DNA of 64,000 nt from Rhytidiadelphus loreus (Eukaryota > Streptophyta > Bryopsida > Hypnales > Hylocomiaceae): positions 1,986,501-2,050,500 of the forward strand of contig OX344762.1 in the NCBI GenBank assembly GCA_947034895.1, written 5' to 3'. A program made the translations under genes and the position numbers. Each line of letters starts with the position of its first letter. The first letter of the stretch is position 1. The notes beneath the pieces were generated by a model. The model searched no databases. It saw only the letters and a list, made by a program, of their open reading frames with translations, and was not told the DNA's origin. Below, one piece after another: positions 35,388 to 47,129 of this stretch.

Positions 35388-37059
35388 GTCATGGGATTCT
35401 TATTTGGCATTCCCTGTGTCATGGTAAATTTGCTCAAAGGTTCGTTTCCGGAGGTTCAGTCAGGATAGGTGGTCTTGTTCCTCAGGATTTTTTTCTCGGA
35501 TTTGTATATTGGAAATCAACATCTGGCGCATTATCACAGCACTCAATCAACATACAAGAGTTTGTCTACAATGCAGACCTACGATTGAGTTTAGTGTAGA
35601 TATTTGTAGCCTAAAGCATTGCAACGTTGCAGCTCAGAGCTTCACACATTTCTTTTCGACTCTAATTTGGAGAAGTAATGTTTTGGGGGTCATTGGGGCA
35701 AACAATGCCCATGATATTCTCGAGTTGGTGACTCATTCTTAACCAGAAAACGTTGAGAGTCGATCTAACTTCGCACCCAGTGAGTGCCGGTACTTTAACC
35801 CTAAATGGACGGGCCGATGACCACAGAAATGAACTGCAAAATCCACTCTGCATGTTCCTATGTTGCGAGTATTTATTCTTTGAAATAATATTTATTCACA
35901 TGACTTCTATAAGTCATTAAAATTTTCAGATTTCTTTGTAAATTATTGAGTGTTTTTTTGAGGAAAAAGTGAAAAAAATACATATCTAATTAGTCCAGAT
36001 TTAGTTCAAAATATCTGAAATTTTCCATGTAATATTGTGGATATCATGAAGTGTCTTTTTATAACTAGAATATCAATAGATTGTGGTTATAGGCCCATAT
36101 TTCAAATTGCGATAAAATATTTAGTATTAGGAATTATTCAATTTCAAAAGTGATCCTTTTATGGCTCAAATTCACATCCATAGCAAAAAGCTTGAAGTTG
36201 CCAAAATGCACTACATGGTGATCAATGGATTAAGCATCTTCTTATGTAGAAAAGTCAACAATACCACAAAGAGAAGATTTCAACTCTACCTTTTTGCAAA
36301 AATGCTCAATCAAGTCCCCCAAAAAAATTGCATGAAATATTACTTGTTTGTACTCAAAAGTTATTTTTGGGCTCCCTAGCATTCTATGTTAATCTTAAAA
36401 ATGCAAGACCTATCACCAAGGTACCTTGCCAAAAATTAGATCATTTTTGGATTCTCCTTTTTTATAGTAAGTCTGCAATTTTTCTATCTTTCTAAGGTTA
36501 AGCATTATCTGTGAAAGAATAGACCTACAACCACATTTTGATGCTTCAATCATTTAAAAAAATTAGAAGTCCTTAAATGGAAGTTATTTACTTTATTTTG
36601 TAGAAATGAAATCATATCCTTCATATAATCCATAAACATTACTTGAGTGTAAATTCAAAAGACATCAATTTGATGATACATTGATATATCATTTATCAAA
36701 ATCACCAAAGAATGTATTTACTAAAATATATTATTTGGTGATTTTCTCAACCATTACTTGGGATTAAGGTAAAATAGCCCATTGTGGTCATATTATCCAT
36801 TGTGGACACTTAGAGAATGACCCCATGATGGGGAATTTAGTATGTGAGATTTGGGCCACAATGTATGTCTTACATGATAGTAATGGAATAATTTGGAACC
36901 TCATTAGCAACTTTTTAGTGTAAATTCATTGTAAGAATTGACTTTTTAGGCATTCTATGTTGGAAAATATTATAATTGCTTTGGGTGAATAAGATAAGCA
37001 TCGTGGATTCAGATTTTGTTGGTTCAGGGATAGTCTACAAAATCATTTAGGCCACGATG

Positions 37060-37205
37060 CACCGAACACTTCAAAAATTCATAGCAAATTCATACTTAGT
37101 AAAAAAAATATAATTTCAATTTCTCTCACTATTTCTCACACTTCTCTTTATGTGGGAAAAAAACTGAAATTTTTAGTAATGGCATGAAGCCAAATTCCTA
37201 ATTCT
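37060..37205 (+). repeat. Dispersed repeat, copy 1
   Basis: Shares ACTTCAAAAATTCATA.CAAA, AATATAATTTCAAT, TTTCTCACACTT and TGTGGGAAAAA, in the same order, with 52365-52510. Confidence 0.65.
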
Positions 37206-37689
37206 AACCACAATAGGCTATTTTACCTTCAGGCCCAATGTAAAATAAAAAATACTCTACATGGCTTAATCCTGTAAGGACAATGCAAACCCAAGTGGTC
37301 CAATGAATGACAAAGAATTCTTCTATGTAAGATATAAGTGCATATGTTCGTCCTTGGATTTTTATGCAAAAAAAGGTCTTATATAGTAGTTTGGTCTCCA
37401 ATGAGTTTTTTTTGTTTTTCTTAAGTAGATGATTCACACTACACCAAAAAAATGATTTCTACAATGACCAATTTGTCGTTATAGGATTAAATTTAGTGTA
37501 TTGAAGCGGTATAGTCATACCCTTGAGTAAATGCTTTTGGTTAAATTGTACAACATAGTATATGAAGTCACTCTACAAGTGATAATAGAGGAGACATTCT
37601 AACTTTCATGTTGAAAAATGAAATGACATGCTAAACACTTGAAAGATGCTTAGGACTCAAAGTGTCCAATGGATGACTTCATTGACTTC

Positions 37690-37850
37690 AAGATTTTGTG
37701 CAAGGGTACCCATTGCAATCTTGACTTTCTTGTAGTGTTGAGAGCTCTTGGAAATGAGCCTCAAATACACTAGATCTTGGAAAAAAAATCACATTCAAAA
37801 TTCATTTAAAAAAATAATAGAGTAGATTTTAAGAAGCCATAAATTGACTA
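37690..37850 (+). repeat. Dispersed repeat, inverted partner of 48540-48710
   Basis: Contains CAAGATTTTGT.CAAGGGT, ATCTTGACTTTC, TAGTGTTGAG, ATGAGCCTCAAATACACTAG and AAAAATCACATT. The same phrases appear in order on the minus strand at 48540-48710, about 11 kb away. Confidence 0.7.
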
Positions 37851-38517
37851 GGGTTATACATGTTAAGCCTTTTAACCTCATATTGTTTTGGTCACCAACT
37901 TTTTATGAAAAGAGGATTGAAAGACTTCACATCACTTTTGTGATGACCCTCATGATCAAACATTATAATCTTTCACTCCATAAGTGATATTGTTGTATTT
38001 TCTTTTCCTATGAGATCTCTAACATGTCTAGTTTGAATTTGTACGGTTACAATTTTTTTTAAATTGATATAACTTATCAAAATGTTGGCATTTTGTTCAA
38101 TTTGGAGCAAATTCCAAGAAGCTCAAAATAGGCCAATTCCAAATTTTTAAATGTCACAATAATTGATTCACTGACAATCTTCATCCCTACTCCATTACAC
38201 TTTCTACTTTTCTTGGCAAAGAATCGAGGGTTAGATGACAAATAGTAGAACTTACTCCATGCATATTTCATTGACTTTCATTCTGTCTCGATAGCGTTTC
38301 AAAGGGTTCAATGCTAGTGCTCTAGTCGAATCAGGCATCATCAACCAAAGGTCCCCAGAATATAATCCAATACAAGTTATAAGTCAGATGGAGCAATTAG
38401 TCATCCATTCTTCTCAGCAAGAGTATATCCTATTGAAATCACAATTTGGATGCTCTTGTTTGAATATAAGGATGTAACATGTAATTACAAGGGAAGGTAC
38501 AATACATATTGAATCTA

Positions 38518-41500
38518 CTACTCTTCCAATGCCATTTTGTGGACGCGAACACATGTAGTGCTACAATACTGGTATGTATATCTAGTGAAAGGGACCTTTC
38601 CTGCCAATGATGCCTTACAGCATGAGCAGACGTTCTGGGGAGCTGAAGAAGAGGAACCGGAGTTTGCACTCGCGGTATCAGTAGGCCGTTGGTTTGAACT
38701 AGCAAGGGCTCGTAATCTGAACTCAGCAGCTGCCGCTCGTGTCTCTCTCTCCTGAGCTTGCGCCTTCAACGTTGCCTGAAACCATATCACGACATAAAAG
38801 TTATTCCCAATTTCTCACATAAAATATGTACTAGATACGCAGTCGATGGGGTTATGCCTCTAAAGTACAACAAAGGACATACCTCTTGATACTCTTTCGA
38901 CTTCGGATCTAATAATTTAGAACTCATGTTGAACATATCTTTCACGCGGTTCTTGTCATAGCGAACACTGGCTGCTGCTGCTTTAGCTGCCTGCTCTGCT
39001 GCCTCCTCAGCTGCCTTGGCCTCCGCCTGTGCCTGCGTAATCCCACAAGATTAAGGAAAGCTACCTTACGAATATGTGGAGATGCATCAAAGAACTATTG
39101 CGGGGGAAGTAACAGAAATTGAGAGTCAATATTGATATTTTCAGTCAGTCCAAGATTACTACAATTAAACCTCATATGCAACACCTTGCCAGCGAAGATA
39201 CTAAAAGAAGCTGACCTCTCCGGTCAACTTCAATGGAATAGATTGTTCTAACAATTCAACGTTACACCTATAAAGAAGTTCATGCAGGATCACCTTAATA
39301 AATTATGACCTAGAACGTGATGAACCAGGATTTGAGACGAGGTAATCAACATTATAATAACTGATGCGTGTAATGAAGGAAAACCTGCTTAGCTCTTTCT
39401 TCCGCCTTTTTGAGCTTTTTACGTTCTTTCTCTTTCGCTTTCCTCTTAGCATCCTTCTCCGCCTGCAACATTTTTGATAGGTCAGCAGCCTATACTCAGA
39501 GAAACACTAAATACAGAATCTTCACATGTAAAAATATGCGATACTAACTAGAAAACAATTATGAGCATCTCAAATTCTAGACATCAGACTCAGATTGTAG
39601 AAGTTCAGGGTTTCCGTGTCAACTCAATGAGCGTCTATTACCTGCTTTGCCAGTTGGGCTGCTTCTAGTTCATCCGTCAAAGGACTTGGGACACTAGCTG
39701 CATGCCAATCCCACTTGCTAGGATGTTGAGCCATAAATCGACGGAAGATATTGCGTGTTTCCTTGTCCTTCGCGATTGAATATGGAGTTCTACCCGCTTT
39801 ATCTTTTGAACACGGATCAGAATCCTCCTCTAAAAGTTTACGGACGCTGTCAGTATCTCCAGCTTTGGCCGCTACGTGTAGAGGAGTTAACCCCAGATCT
39901 TCTTCCAAACTTTTTGGTACGTCTTCCACTTGTTCTGCTGCTACATGATTCTCCACTTGATGGGGCTTAGCCTTTTTCTTGTCAAGAGGCTTTCCTGCTT
40001 GGTTACCGGAGGCTTCCCCTCGGAGCGCTGCCACTCCATCAGGAATGCCTGTAGTCACAGAAAGAGTGTGCGAGTCTAGTTTTTGAAACAAACTAAGCAA
40101 GAAACTAATTCGTTTAGCTTCTTTCATAGTAGGTCTACGTATGGTGAATGGTATCTTTCGTATCCTCCGATCGTTCCGGTCCAACACCACATTTTCCCCT
40201 CCAAATAGGGTTTGTGCATTACTCGAAGGAGCGTACACGAATATATGGGATGCTGCTTGCAAGTGTTCACTCCATGAAGTGAGAAGCCCTCTGATTTCCT
40301 GGGAGATTGTTTCAGTGTGGTATAGACCACAAATACATTAATGAGATTATCATAGAAAACTACCTGGAAAGTGGGAACCGCTGGGCTGAGCAGCATCAAC
40401 ACCAGTTCTCCGAATATAAAAAAACCTGAAAAACTGCAATGGTCTCTAAGAACCAACAAGCAAAAAAATGTCACTAGTCGTGTGAGAAGTAAATTGAACT
40501 TACTTTCTGAAGAGCTTGTTCATTGTATCGACGAAGAGAGGCTCCTGCTGACTGAGGAGCTCTGCCACCAGCATCTTTCGTTGACTGCCGACCACCTGCT
40601 TTGGCCCTCACCACATACCTGCATTAGCCCAGCTAGTTCAAATGATTGCTGAACCCCTTAAGCTCAAACAAGCGAGTAACAAAGCAACACCAGTGATCAC
40701 ACAACCAGTCGTTCAGGGCAATGCCAGAAAAATAATTCTGGCTGAAGCTCATGGCATGCCTGCACATTGCTTCCACAATTCTCCAGTAATTTGTAACCCC
40801 TCAGGGGTCAATTGACCCAAATTGGGTCTCAAGTTTTTATTGTAGTACTGAGTAGGTCATATAAGGACTATTTTCAGTTCAACATATGCAATGTTCTTCA
40901 CTGAATCTAGTGATACAAAATCTGACACCATCTGAATCTGGAGTAAACTTCTCACAATATGATCAATCAATTAGTCATTTTAAAACCGTGAATCCTTGAT
41001 CTCTTAGAGGTTGTGAAAGACACTTCAGAGTCACGCCACATGCAATACGAGCTGGTTTACAGAGCCCACTCTTTCCAAATCATCAGGAGTTCAGACAAGA
41101 CGAAATTCATACCTATGATATGTTTTGTGAGCGAGTACAGATCCGTCTTGAGAATTGAGCACCAAACCAGCAAAATGACCACCAACAGCCAGCAATACAA
41201 CCCACGCAGACTTCTTGTCTCGCTTGGTCAAAGCTCTCAAGCGTCGCAAAACCTCTTCTTCCTTTAAATACAAACTACCTGCAGCAGCAGACTCATCTAC
41301 CGCATGTCCTTTGTCTCCCGGTAAAACTTCCTTGTCCGCGGCCACTAAAGGGCGCCAGATGCTGATGATATCTTCTGATTCTTTCAACTTAATGTACAGC
41401 TGATTGCTTCGGGGTCCTTGTGAAGAATTATCTTCTGCCTCAGTCTCAGTGTCCGAACCCGAAATGCTTGAGACATCGTCAGTATCACCTTGCGCTAATT

Positions 41501-42492
41501 GCTCAAACTCGTCCTCGTTCAGCACTTCTTTGCCGGCAAGTTTCCGCTTCACCTGCAAGACAGACCCGCCCTCGTTCATGAATACTTCACCCCTAAATGC
41601 GCAAGCCTATTTCCAAGTGGTCAACAGTACTTTGCACTCTCATTTTCACCATCAAAAATTTATGGATTCGCTACATCTATGATTTTCAGTAGCAAGCCCA
41701 TCACATGTTTAACTTTTAAATATCCAATTTTTCTCTAGAATGGAAAGAAAATATAGAAATTTCAAAAGCTAAAACATCAAAATAATTCACAAAAAATATA
41801 AAAAGCATTGTAAAAATTACAAATTTTACGAAAAAACACTATATTTAATGAATACATCATAATTTAGTCTAGTTGGAATCCTTGATCTAGAGACCTTGCA
41901 AGTGTGATTTCAAACTCCACAATTTGAAAAAACCTGAAATCCCCAGAGTAGAGTAGAAACTGGACTTCGAGAACTTCAGTTTGCTAGATAGGCCTATGGG
42001 CAAACGAAATAATCTCCAAAATCAAAATTTAGCCAGAAAGAGCTTCTTGGGCATTTAGAAGTTCAAACTAATGTTTCAAAAAATGTTCCGTCAGACAGTT
42101 GAACTTATTGCGTGTCACACCCGCAATGCACAACGGAATTGAACAGCCAAAACGGAAAACAACAATACAGAATCGGATGAACAATGTCTCACATTGAACT
42201 TGTGAAAGTCCGATTTAAAGTGGAAGCGCTGTTCCTCCAGGGATTGAAACGTAGAACTACAACCATGACAACTCCAGCTCTGCAACGAAGTCTCGTCGGT
42301 CACATCTCGGGCAACTCCTGCATCCAAAAGCCTGTCGGCTTCCTCCTCAATCCGCAATTCCTGTAACCCTAACCCTAATTCCGAAGTAGGAGGAAGCCCG
42401 GCCAGAGCCTGATCGCGATGCGTGAAGAGAAGGGCATCGTCGAAGAACCCAGCGGGCGCCGAGAAGAGAGTGGGAACGTCGGGTGGCGCCAT
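38518..42492 (-). CDS. Vms1/ANKZF1-type peptidyl-tRNA hydrolase of ribosome quality control
   Basis: Seven-exon model on the minus strand: 42492-42193, 41552-41113, 40618-40504, 40298-39642, 39462-39385, 39032-38883 and 38775-38518. All joins are GT-AG and in phase, giving 665 residues. Domains in order: a C2H2 zinc finger (C75, C78, H91, H97); an acidic Ser-rich linker; the VLRF1 release domain at about 215-345 (WVVLLAVGGHFAG, HKTYHRYVVRAK, RKIPFTIRRPT); an ankyrin repeat at about 420-475; a Lys/Glu/Ala coiled coil at 505-580; a VCP-interacting motif RETRAAAAEFR (590-600); and a Cys-rich treble clef (C630/C633, C651/C655). Q258 in GGRQSTKD fits the catalytic Gln used by yeast Vms1 and human ANKZF1 to free stalled chains from tRNA. 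The protein should act on 60S-nascent chain complexes with CDC48. Intron 2 holds a dispersed repeat. Confidence 0.93.
40797..41013 (+). repeat. Intronic dispersed repeat, copy B (Vms1 intron 2)
   Basis: Family landmarks present: CCAAATTGGGTCTC, GAGTAGGTCATAT, ATGTTCTTCACTGA, GTGATACAAAAT, AATATGATCAATCAATTAGT and CCTTGATCTCTTAGAGG. It is oriented opposite to the host gene. Confidence 0.72.
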
Positions 42493-42560
42493 AGCAACGA
42501 GGCAAGCAACCAAGATGACTCAGGTGCTCTGGCGACACCATAGGCGACGCCAATTGAAAA

Positions 42561-42767
42561 ATGCCAATTAAAACACGCCAATTGAAGAAGAAAGCAGATG
42601 CGGCGACAGATGAAGTATCGATCAAGGCGACTGCCGCTGCCGAGAAAAGCAGAGAATGCGCACCCGAAGCATACTCTCCAGCAGAAGGAAAGCTCTCGGC
42701 GGAAGGATCTGGTCGCATTAACGATGACAACAAGCGATCTCGATATAAAATTGCACTAAGGTAACAG
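42561..42767 (+). other. Small ORF divergent from Vms1, 3' end cut by a MITE
   Basis: An ATG ORF of 67 codons starts 68 bp from the Vms1 start codon on the opposite strand. It has a basic N-terminus (MPIKTRQLKKK), an Ala/Glu/Ser middle and the phrase PAEGKLSAEGSGR. Its stop codon is supplied by the left end of the MITE at 42759. Without that insert the frame would continue through DSPGDRPGT to a stop at the matching place in the second copy (44714-44860). The frame is kept in both copies despite several substitutions. It may be the first exon of a real gene, or a captured gene fragment inside a repeat. Product unknown. Confidence 0.35.
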
Positions 42768-43084
42768 GCTCAGAAACCGCCCATCTAAGGTCTGAAACTG
42801 AATTTCGAGAAGGTGAAACACCTTGAAATATATGTGAGCATATTTTCCTTGAAAGATAAGTAGAATTTTCACCTAACCCAAGTCGTTTCATATTTTTCAG
42901 AGCTATGAGGAATTAGTTATCAAATTTTGAAGTCAAAAGGGCACAGTGCTCTTAAACCGTGCCCTAACTGAAATGTTCACCATTTGTACATAATTGAAGC
43001 CAATGAAAAGAAACATGTACAACCCGTGCAGATTCAAAATAGGGCACGGTTTTAAAGCCTGAACGGTTTTCGAGCCTGTTACCT
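42759..43084. mobile_element. MITE inserted in the duplicated element (TA target)
   Basis: A 326-bp non-coding element with perfect 13-bp inverted ends AGGTAACAGGCTC, extendable through AAACCG with mismatches. TA flanks both sides (42757-42758 and 43085-43086). The second copy of the host repeat at 44807-44822 has the uninterrupted sequence TTGCAGTAGACTC, with a single TA exactly at the join, so it serves as an empty site. TA duplication fits Tc1/mariner-type MITEs. Inside is a small palindrome, GGGCAC...GTGCCC. Confidence 0.85.
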
Positions 43085-43133
43085 TAGACTCACCCGGTGA
43101 CAGACCCGGGACCTAGGAGAAGGATGTTACCTT

Positions 43134-43206
43134 GGGAGGACAGTGGATAGATTACATCGGTTGGGCTTATTGATTGAAGAGGTCTCGGGTTCGAGTCCGT
43201 CCTCCC
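43134..43206 (+). repeat. tRNA-like 73-mer, copy 1
   Basis: 73 bases start GGGAGGA and end TCCTCCC, so a 7-bp acceptor-like stem closes perfectly. It contains GGTTCGAGTCC, a full match to the Pol III B box. The T stem is two bases short and no anticodon arm is convincing, so this is not called a functional tRNA. It sits inside a duplicated element and may be tRNA-derived. Confidence 0.5.
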
Positions 43207-43237
43207 TCAACCAGTTGATACTAAGAAATCCCTTTTG

Positions 43238-43393
43238 TTTTGGATTCCCTTTTGGACTAGGTTTTGAACTAGGTTTTGAATACCCTTTGAATTCTAGGTT
43301 TTGGATTCCCTTTTGGACTAGGTTTTGAATACCCTTTGGGTTCTAGATTTTGGATTCCCTTTTGGACTAGGTTTTGAATACCCTTTGGGTTCA
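43238..43393 (+). repeat. Minisatellite, 49-bp unit, about 3 copies
   Basis: Units start at 43238, 43299 and 43348. Each reads TTTTGGATTCCCTTTTGGAC, TAGGTTTTGAATACCCTTTG and then a short GGTTCTAG end. The first unit has an extra 12 bp. The matching place in the second copy of the host element (about 44957-44992) has only one unit. Confidence 0.85.
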
Positions 43394-44712
43394 ACACTCT
43401 GATGAGTTGCATAGATTACTTTCCCACCCTTTGTCTTTGAAGTTGAGTTGATACCATGGCAAAGCACAATTGAATCAATTGCTTCAATTCAAATTCATTT
43501 TCATTATTAGATGCACGCATGAGGGAGATTTAAAATGTTAAACGAATTATTTTGATTCTCTTCAAGACAACAAAGTTGCGTGTATTATGAATGAATCTAA
43601 TTTTGAGTTAATGCCACTATGCAATACAAACTCTACCTGAAATTGCAAAATGTTGTAAATGTTGTGAAATTTTGCATGAGCATTTGCAACTCTCATCTCT
43701 TTCATTGAGCATCAAAAGGTCATCATCACAAAATCTTCTCACTAAGATATTCTCCTTCAATGTGCATTGCCCTATTTTTCATTGACCTAAATAAATCTTC
43801 AAAGTTAATTATCTACTACATTCTAAAATAACCTAAAAACTTTTAAAGTGCTCTCTTTCAATGTGAACTACAAGATCCTATGGTTACATTCAATCAAATC
43901 TCAAGGAAAAATGAGCAAACAAATTGCTCAAGTTCATAGTCAATTTGGCCCATTTTCAAAGTACAAACCCCTTGGGTCATTAGGGATTAATTGACGTTAG
44001 CAAGAGAGAATCTTGAAACCTCTAATTAGAAATAAAAATGTTTTAACCTACAAGAGATTTCATGCACCTCACGAATATTCTAATTAGTTCATTATATAGA
44101 TGATTTGAAGGAAATTGAAGTCAATGGTGGGTAGGATAAGATAGTTTTCTTGCCTTGGTATTTTTGTAGAGAATGCCCAAGTTCGTAGTTTGTAGTTTGA
44201 CATTGGACATTCATAGCCCTAGTTAGGTTAGTTTTAACATTAAGAGTATCAAAATGGTATAATTTGGAATTTCAATTGTATTGAATGTCATTTTTCTAAT
44301 TTTCAAGTTATTCCACAAATTTCTAAATTTCATGGAGAATTTAAACCTTCAAGTAAAATTTCTTTGTTTTTTTGGATATTGAAAATTAGATTGAAAATGC
44401 AACAATTTTTTAGGATATGCGTAAATAAATTTGATTCATTATTTATGAAACCAACCTAAATATAGTGAGGTGCAGAATGTACACCATTGCCTAGATTTTC
44501 AAGTATAGGCCTATTCAAACTTGTTCATATGTAATTATAGTCTTTAGAGGTAAGCTTTCTTCAATCCAAAGTCTCTTTTATTTTGACTTAGAGCCAACCA
44601 TTGAAAATTGTATACAAGTTAAGCAAATCTGTAATGGACTAATTGAAGGTTCAAGTCCTACTTTCTCTCTCGAGCAAAAGGAAAGCTGGAGAGAGAAGGA
44701 AATGTTGGAGAG

Positions 44713-45075
44713 TATGCGCACCCGAAGTATACTCTCCAGCAGAAGGAAAGCTTTCGGCAGAAGGATCTGGTCGCAGTAATGATGACAACAAGCAGTCTCG
44801 ATATAAAATTGCAGTAGACTCATTCGGTGATAGACCCGGGACCTAGGAGAAGGATGTTACCTAGGGAGGACAGTGGCTAGGTTAACTTGATTGGGCTAAT
44901 TGATTAACGAGGTCTCGGGTTTGAGTGCGTCCTCCCACAACCAATGTAGATACTAAGCCATCCCTTTTGGACTTGGTTTTGGGTTCCCCGAGTTGCATAG
45001 ATTACTTCCCCATCCTTGTCTTTGAAGTTGAGTTGGAACCATGCCAAAGCACAATTGAATCAATTGCTTCAATTT
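44713..45075 (+). repeat. Long duplicated element, copy 2
   Basis: The uninterrupted partner of 42655-43490, without the MITE and with a single minisatellite unit. The coding-like part keeps the same frame (PAEGKLSAEGSGRSNDDNK, then SRYKIAVDSFGDRPGT and a stop at about 44852). Confidence 0.85.
44864..44936 (+). repeat. tRNA-like 73-mer, copy 2
   Basis: Same length and same closing 7-bp stem (GGGAGGA / TCCTCCC) as copy 1. The internal B box has decayed to GGTTTGAGTGC. An A-box-like TGGCTAGGTTA follows the stem. Confidence 0.45.
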
Positions 45076-47129
45076 TAATGAAGGAAAGTATTCCTAAACT
45101 CATTCATGCTTTGAACAAAAATTACTTGTTAGTTTTATTCATTTTGTTTCATGTATATTTTTTGTAGAGATGGAGAAAAATTGGTAAAATAAGGCTATTT
45201 TATGAGCTTTACAGAGAAAGAATTATGCAATTTGGTTCATGGAGCAAAATAAGGGGTTGACTTACACAAATGCAAATAAAACCTTTCACAAATACCAAAC
45301 TTGGACTCTGTCTCTAAACCCTTTGAAGTCCATATTCTAATTAATTGATGAAAAGGCTCTTTGAAAAGATGATACATAGCAAGGTTTCAACAAAACACTT
45401 TTTCATTCATCCAAAAAAATATGTGAATCTTTAACAAGACAACCATCTATTATGACCAACTTGATGATATTATAGTAAATAATATGTTTATACAAATATA
45501 TTAGCAAAAATGATTAAGGCATTAAAGGGTCAAAGAAAAGATCATGCAATTGTCATTTTTATCATTGTCCATTGAAAAATTGGAAAATAAAATTTCATCA
45601 CAATGGTGAGGTGAAAAATATTTCATTTTTTCAACTCAACATAAAAAAAAAAAAAAGTACATGTGTGTTGTATGTTATCAAGGCTAAAACGTGTATTATT
45701 TGTATGTTTGTAATTAAGAAGTTATGTATATTGAAAGTTTTTTCTCACAAGAAGAGTGAAAATCGAGGTGAAAATATTGATAGGTTTTTATTCTTGACAT
45801 GTTTGATTCTAAAGATGTGCTATTTATTAACATTTGTTCCATTTTATAATCTATTTATAGCAATTCATAGCAAGTTGAAAAAAAAATTGTTGTCTTGCAA
45901 AAAATTGACTTCATGCACTAACTAAAATGATTTTCACATAAAGATGAAGTTTAGAGATTATGTAGTTCCAACTGAATTACATAGTTCACAGACTACATAA
46001 ATTTGAACTCCAATCATTTTTATTTTAAGAAAGCTTCAAAAGAGATATCATTTATTTTATAGGTTTTTAAAATTTGTACTCTAATTTCAAAAAAATATTG
46101 TTTCACTAAACATTCTATTTATTAATTCTAGTTTAATAGAGACTAGTATGGCATGTATTGTTTCCACATTATAATAAAATAAAAGTATAAATGTTTTTCA
46201 ATTTTTTTTTATAAAATCCAATATCTCTACTCCCATAAGTCGAAATGCCACAAAACAAAGTCCATGTACCCTTCATTGCAGAGAGCTTTTGAATAGTACC
46301 ATGAACTTAACCTAGAGACATATGATTTCAGAGATCTCACTATAACAAATAAAACAAACTATCTAATTTAATGATAAGATTTAATGTTTCAATAGAACAT
46401 AGTCAACCATTTTGCACTAATTGCACCCTTTCAAAATAAAAGGTGATGGGCTACTAAAACGGATGGTAATAGGTACTTTCACATAAAGGTAGGAATTTTC
46501 AAATGTGCCCCTAACCCGAATTCAAAGCTCCATCTTCACTAGATTTACATCCAATTAATTAATATCTACTTTTCTTGAAGAAACAATTTTAAAACATCTA
46601 CCCAAAAACTTTTGCATGGAATATCCAAATGGAGATTTTTCTGTACATTGAAATCTTCTTTTAGTTGCCAATAAGAAAATATAAAAATTTGATAAGTCTA
46701 ATTACCCCCTCAAGGACCAAGGTCATTTTTCTATACAAAAACATTAAAACCTACCATTTTTTTGTTGTGTTCATCCAAAAAAGCAAAAAAAACTCTTCTT
46801 AAGAATCCAACCATAAGATCTTGTACTTCACCTATCTAAAATTGCATGGTAAATTTTTTATAAAGATATTAGCAATCAAAATAATTTAAAAGTTTTTTTA
46901 AATGATGGCTTGTAATTTCAAATGACTTTGGCCGCCATTTGTAGAAAACTTATGCAATATAGAATTTAAATTTAAATTAAAAAAAAGTAGAAGTAGCCTA
47001 AGATTGAAAAAAAACTAAATTGTTAATAGTTATAAGATGGGATTAAAATACAATAATCTCAACGGTGAGATTGTTTTAGCAAGTAGACACCACCTTGTGA
47101 AACAATTTCTTTTGAAAAAATTAGATGTG

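Larger units (their letters stand above)
35388..38517. other. AT-rich intergenic region
   Basis: ELF5 3' flank, then AT-rich DNA with no gene. Two segments are shared with the gene-poor block further right: 37060-37205 is a direct relative of 52365-52510, and 37690-37850 is an inverted relative of 48540-48710. Confidence 0.55.
42655..43490 (+). repeat. Long duplicated element, copy 1
   Basis: This region matches 44713-45075 in order. Shared parts are a coding-like 100 bp (GCGCACCCGAAG...ATAAAATTGCA), the segment GACCCGGGACCTAGGAGAAGGATGTTACC, a tRNA-like 73-mer and the tail GTTGCATAGATTACTT...CAATTGAATCAATTGCTTCAATT. Copy 1 is longer because of a MITE (42759-43084) and an expanded minisatellite (43238-43393). 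Confidence 0.85.

Noticed and set aside
42361..42376. Telomere-like CCCTAACCCTAA near the Vms1 start
   Set aside because: It is coding sequence of Vms1 exon 1 (a Leu-Gly-Leu-Gly run on the minus strand), not an interstitial telomere.
43134..43206. Functional tRNA gene
   Set aside because: The acceptor stem and B box are present, but the T stem is short and no anticodon arm can be drawn. Kept only as a tRNA-like repeat.
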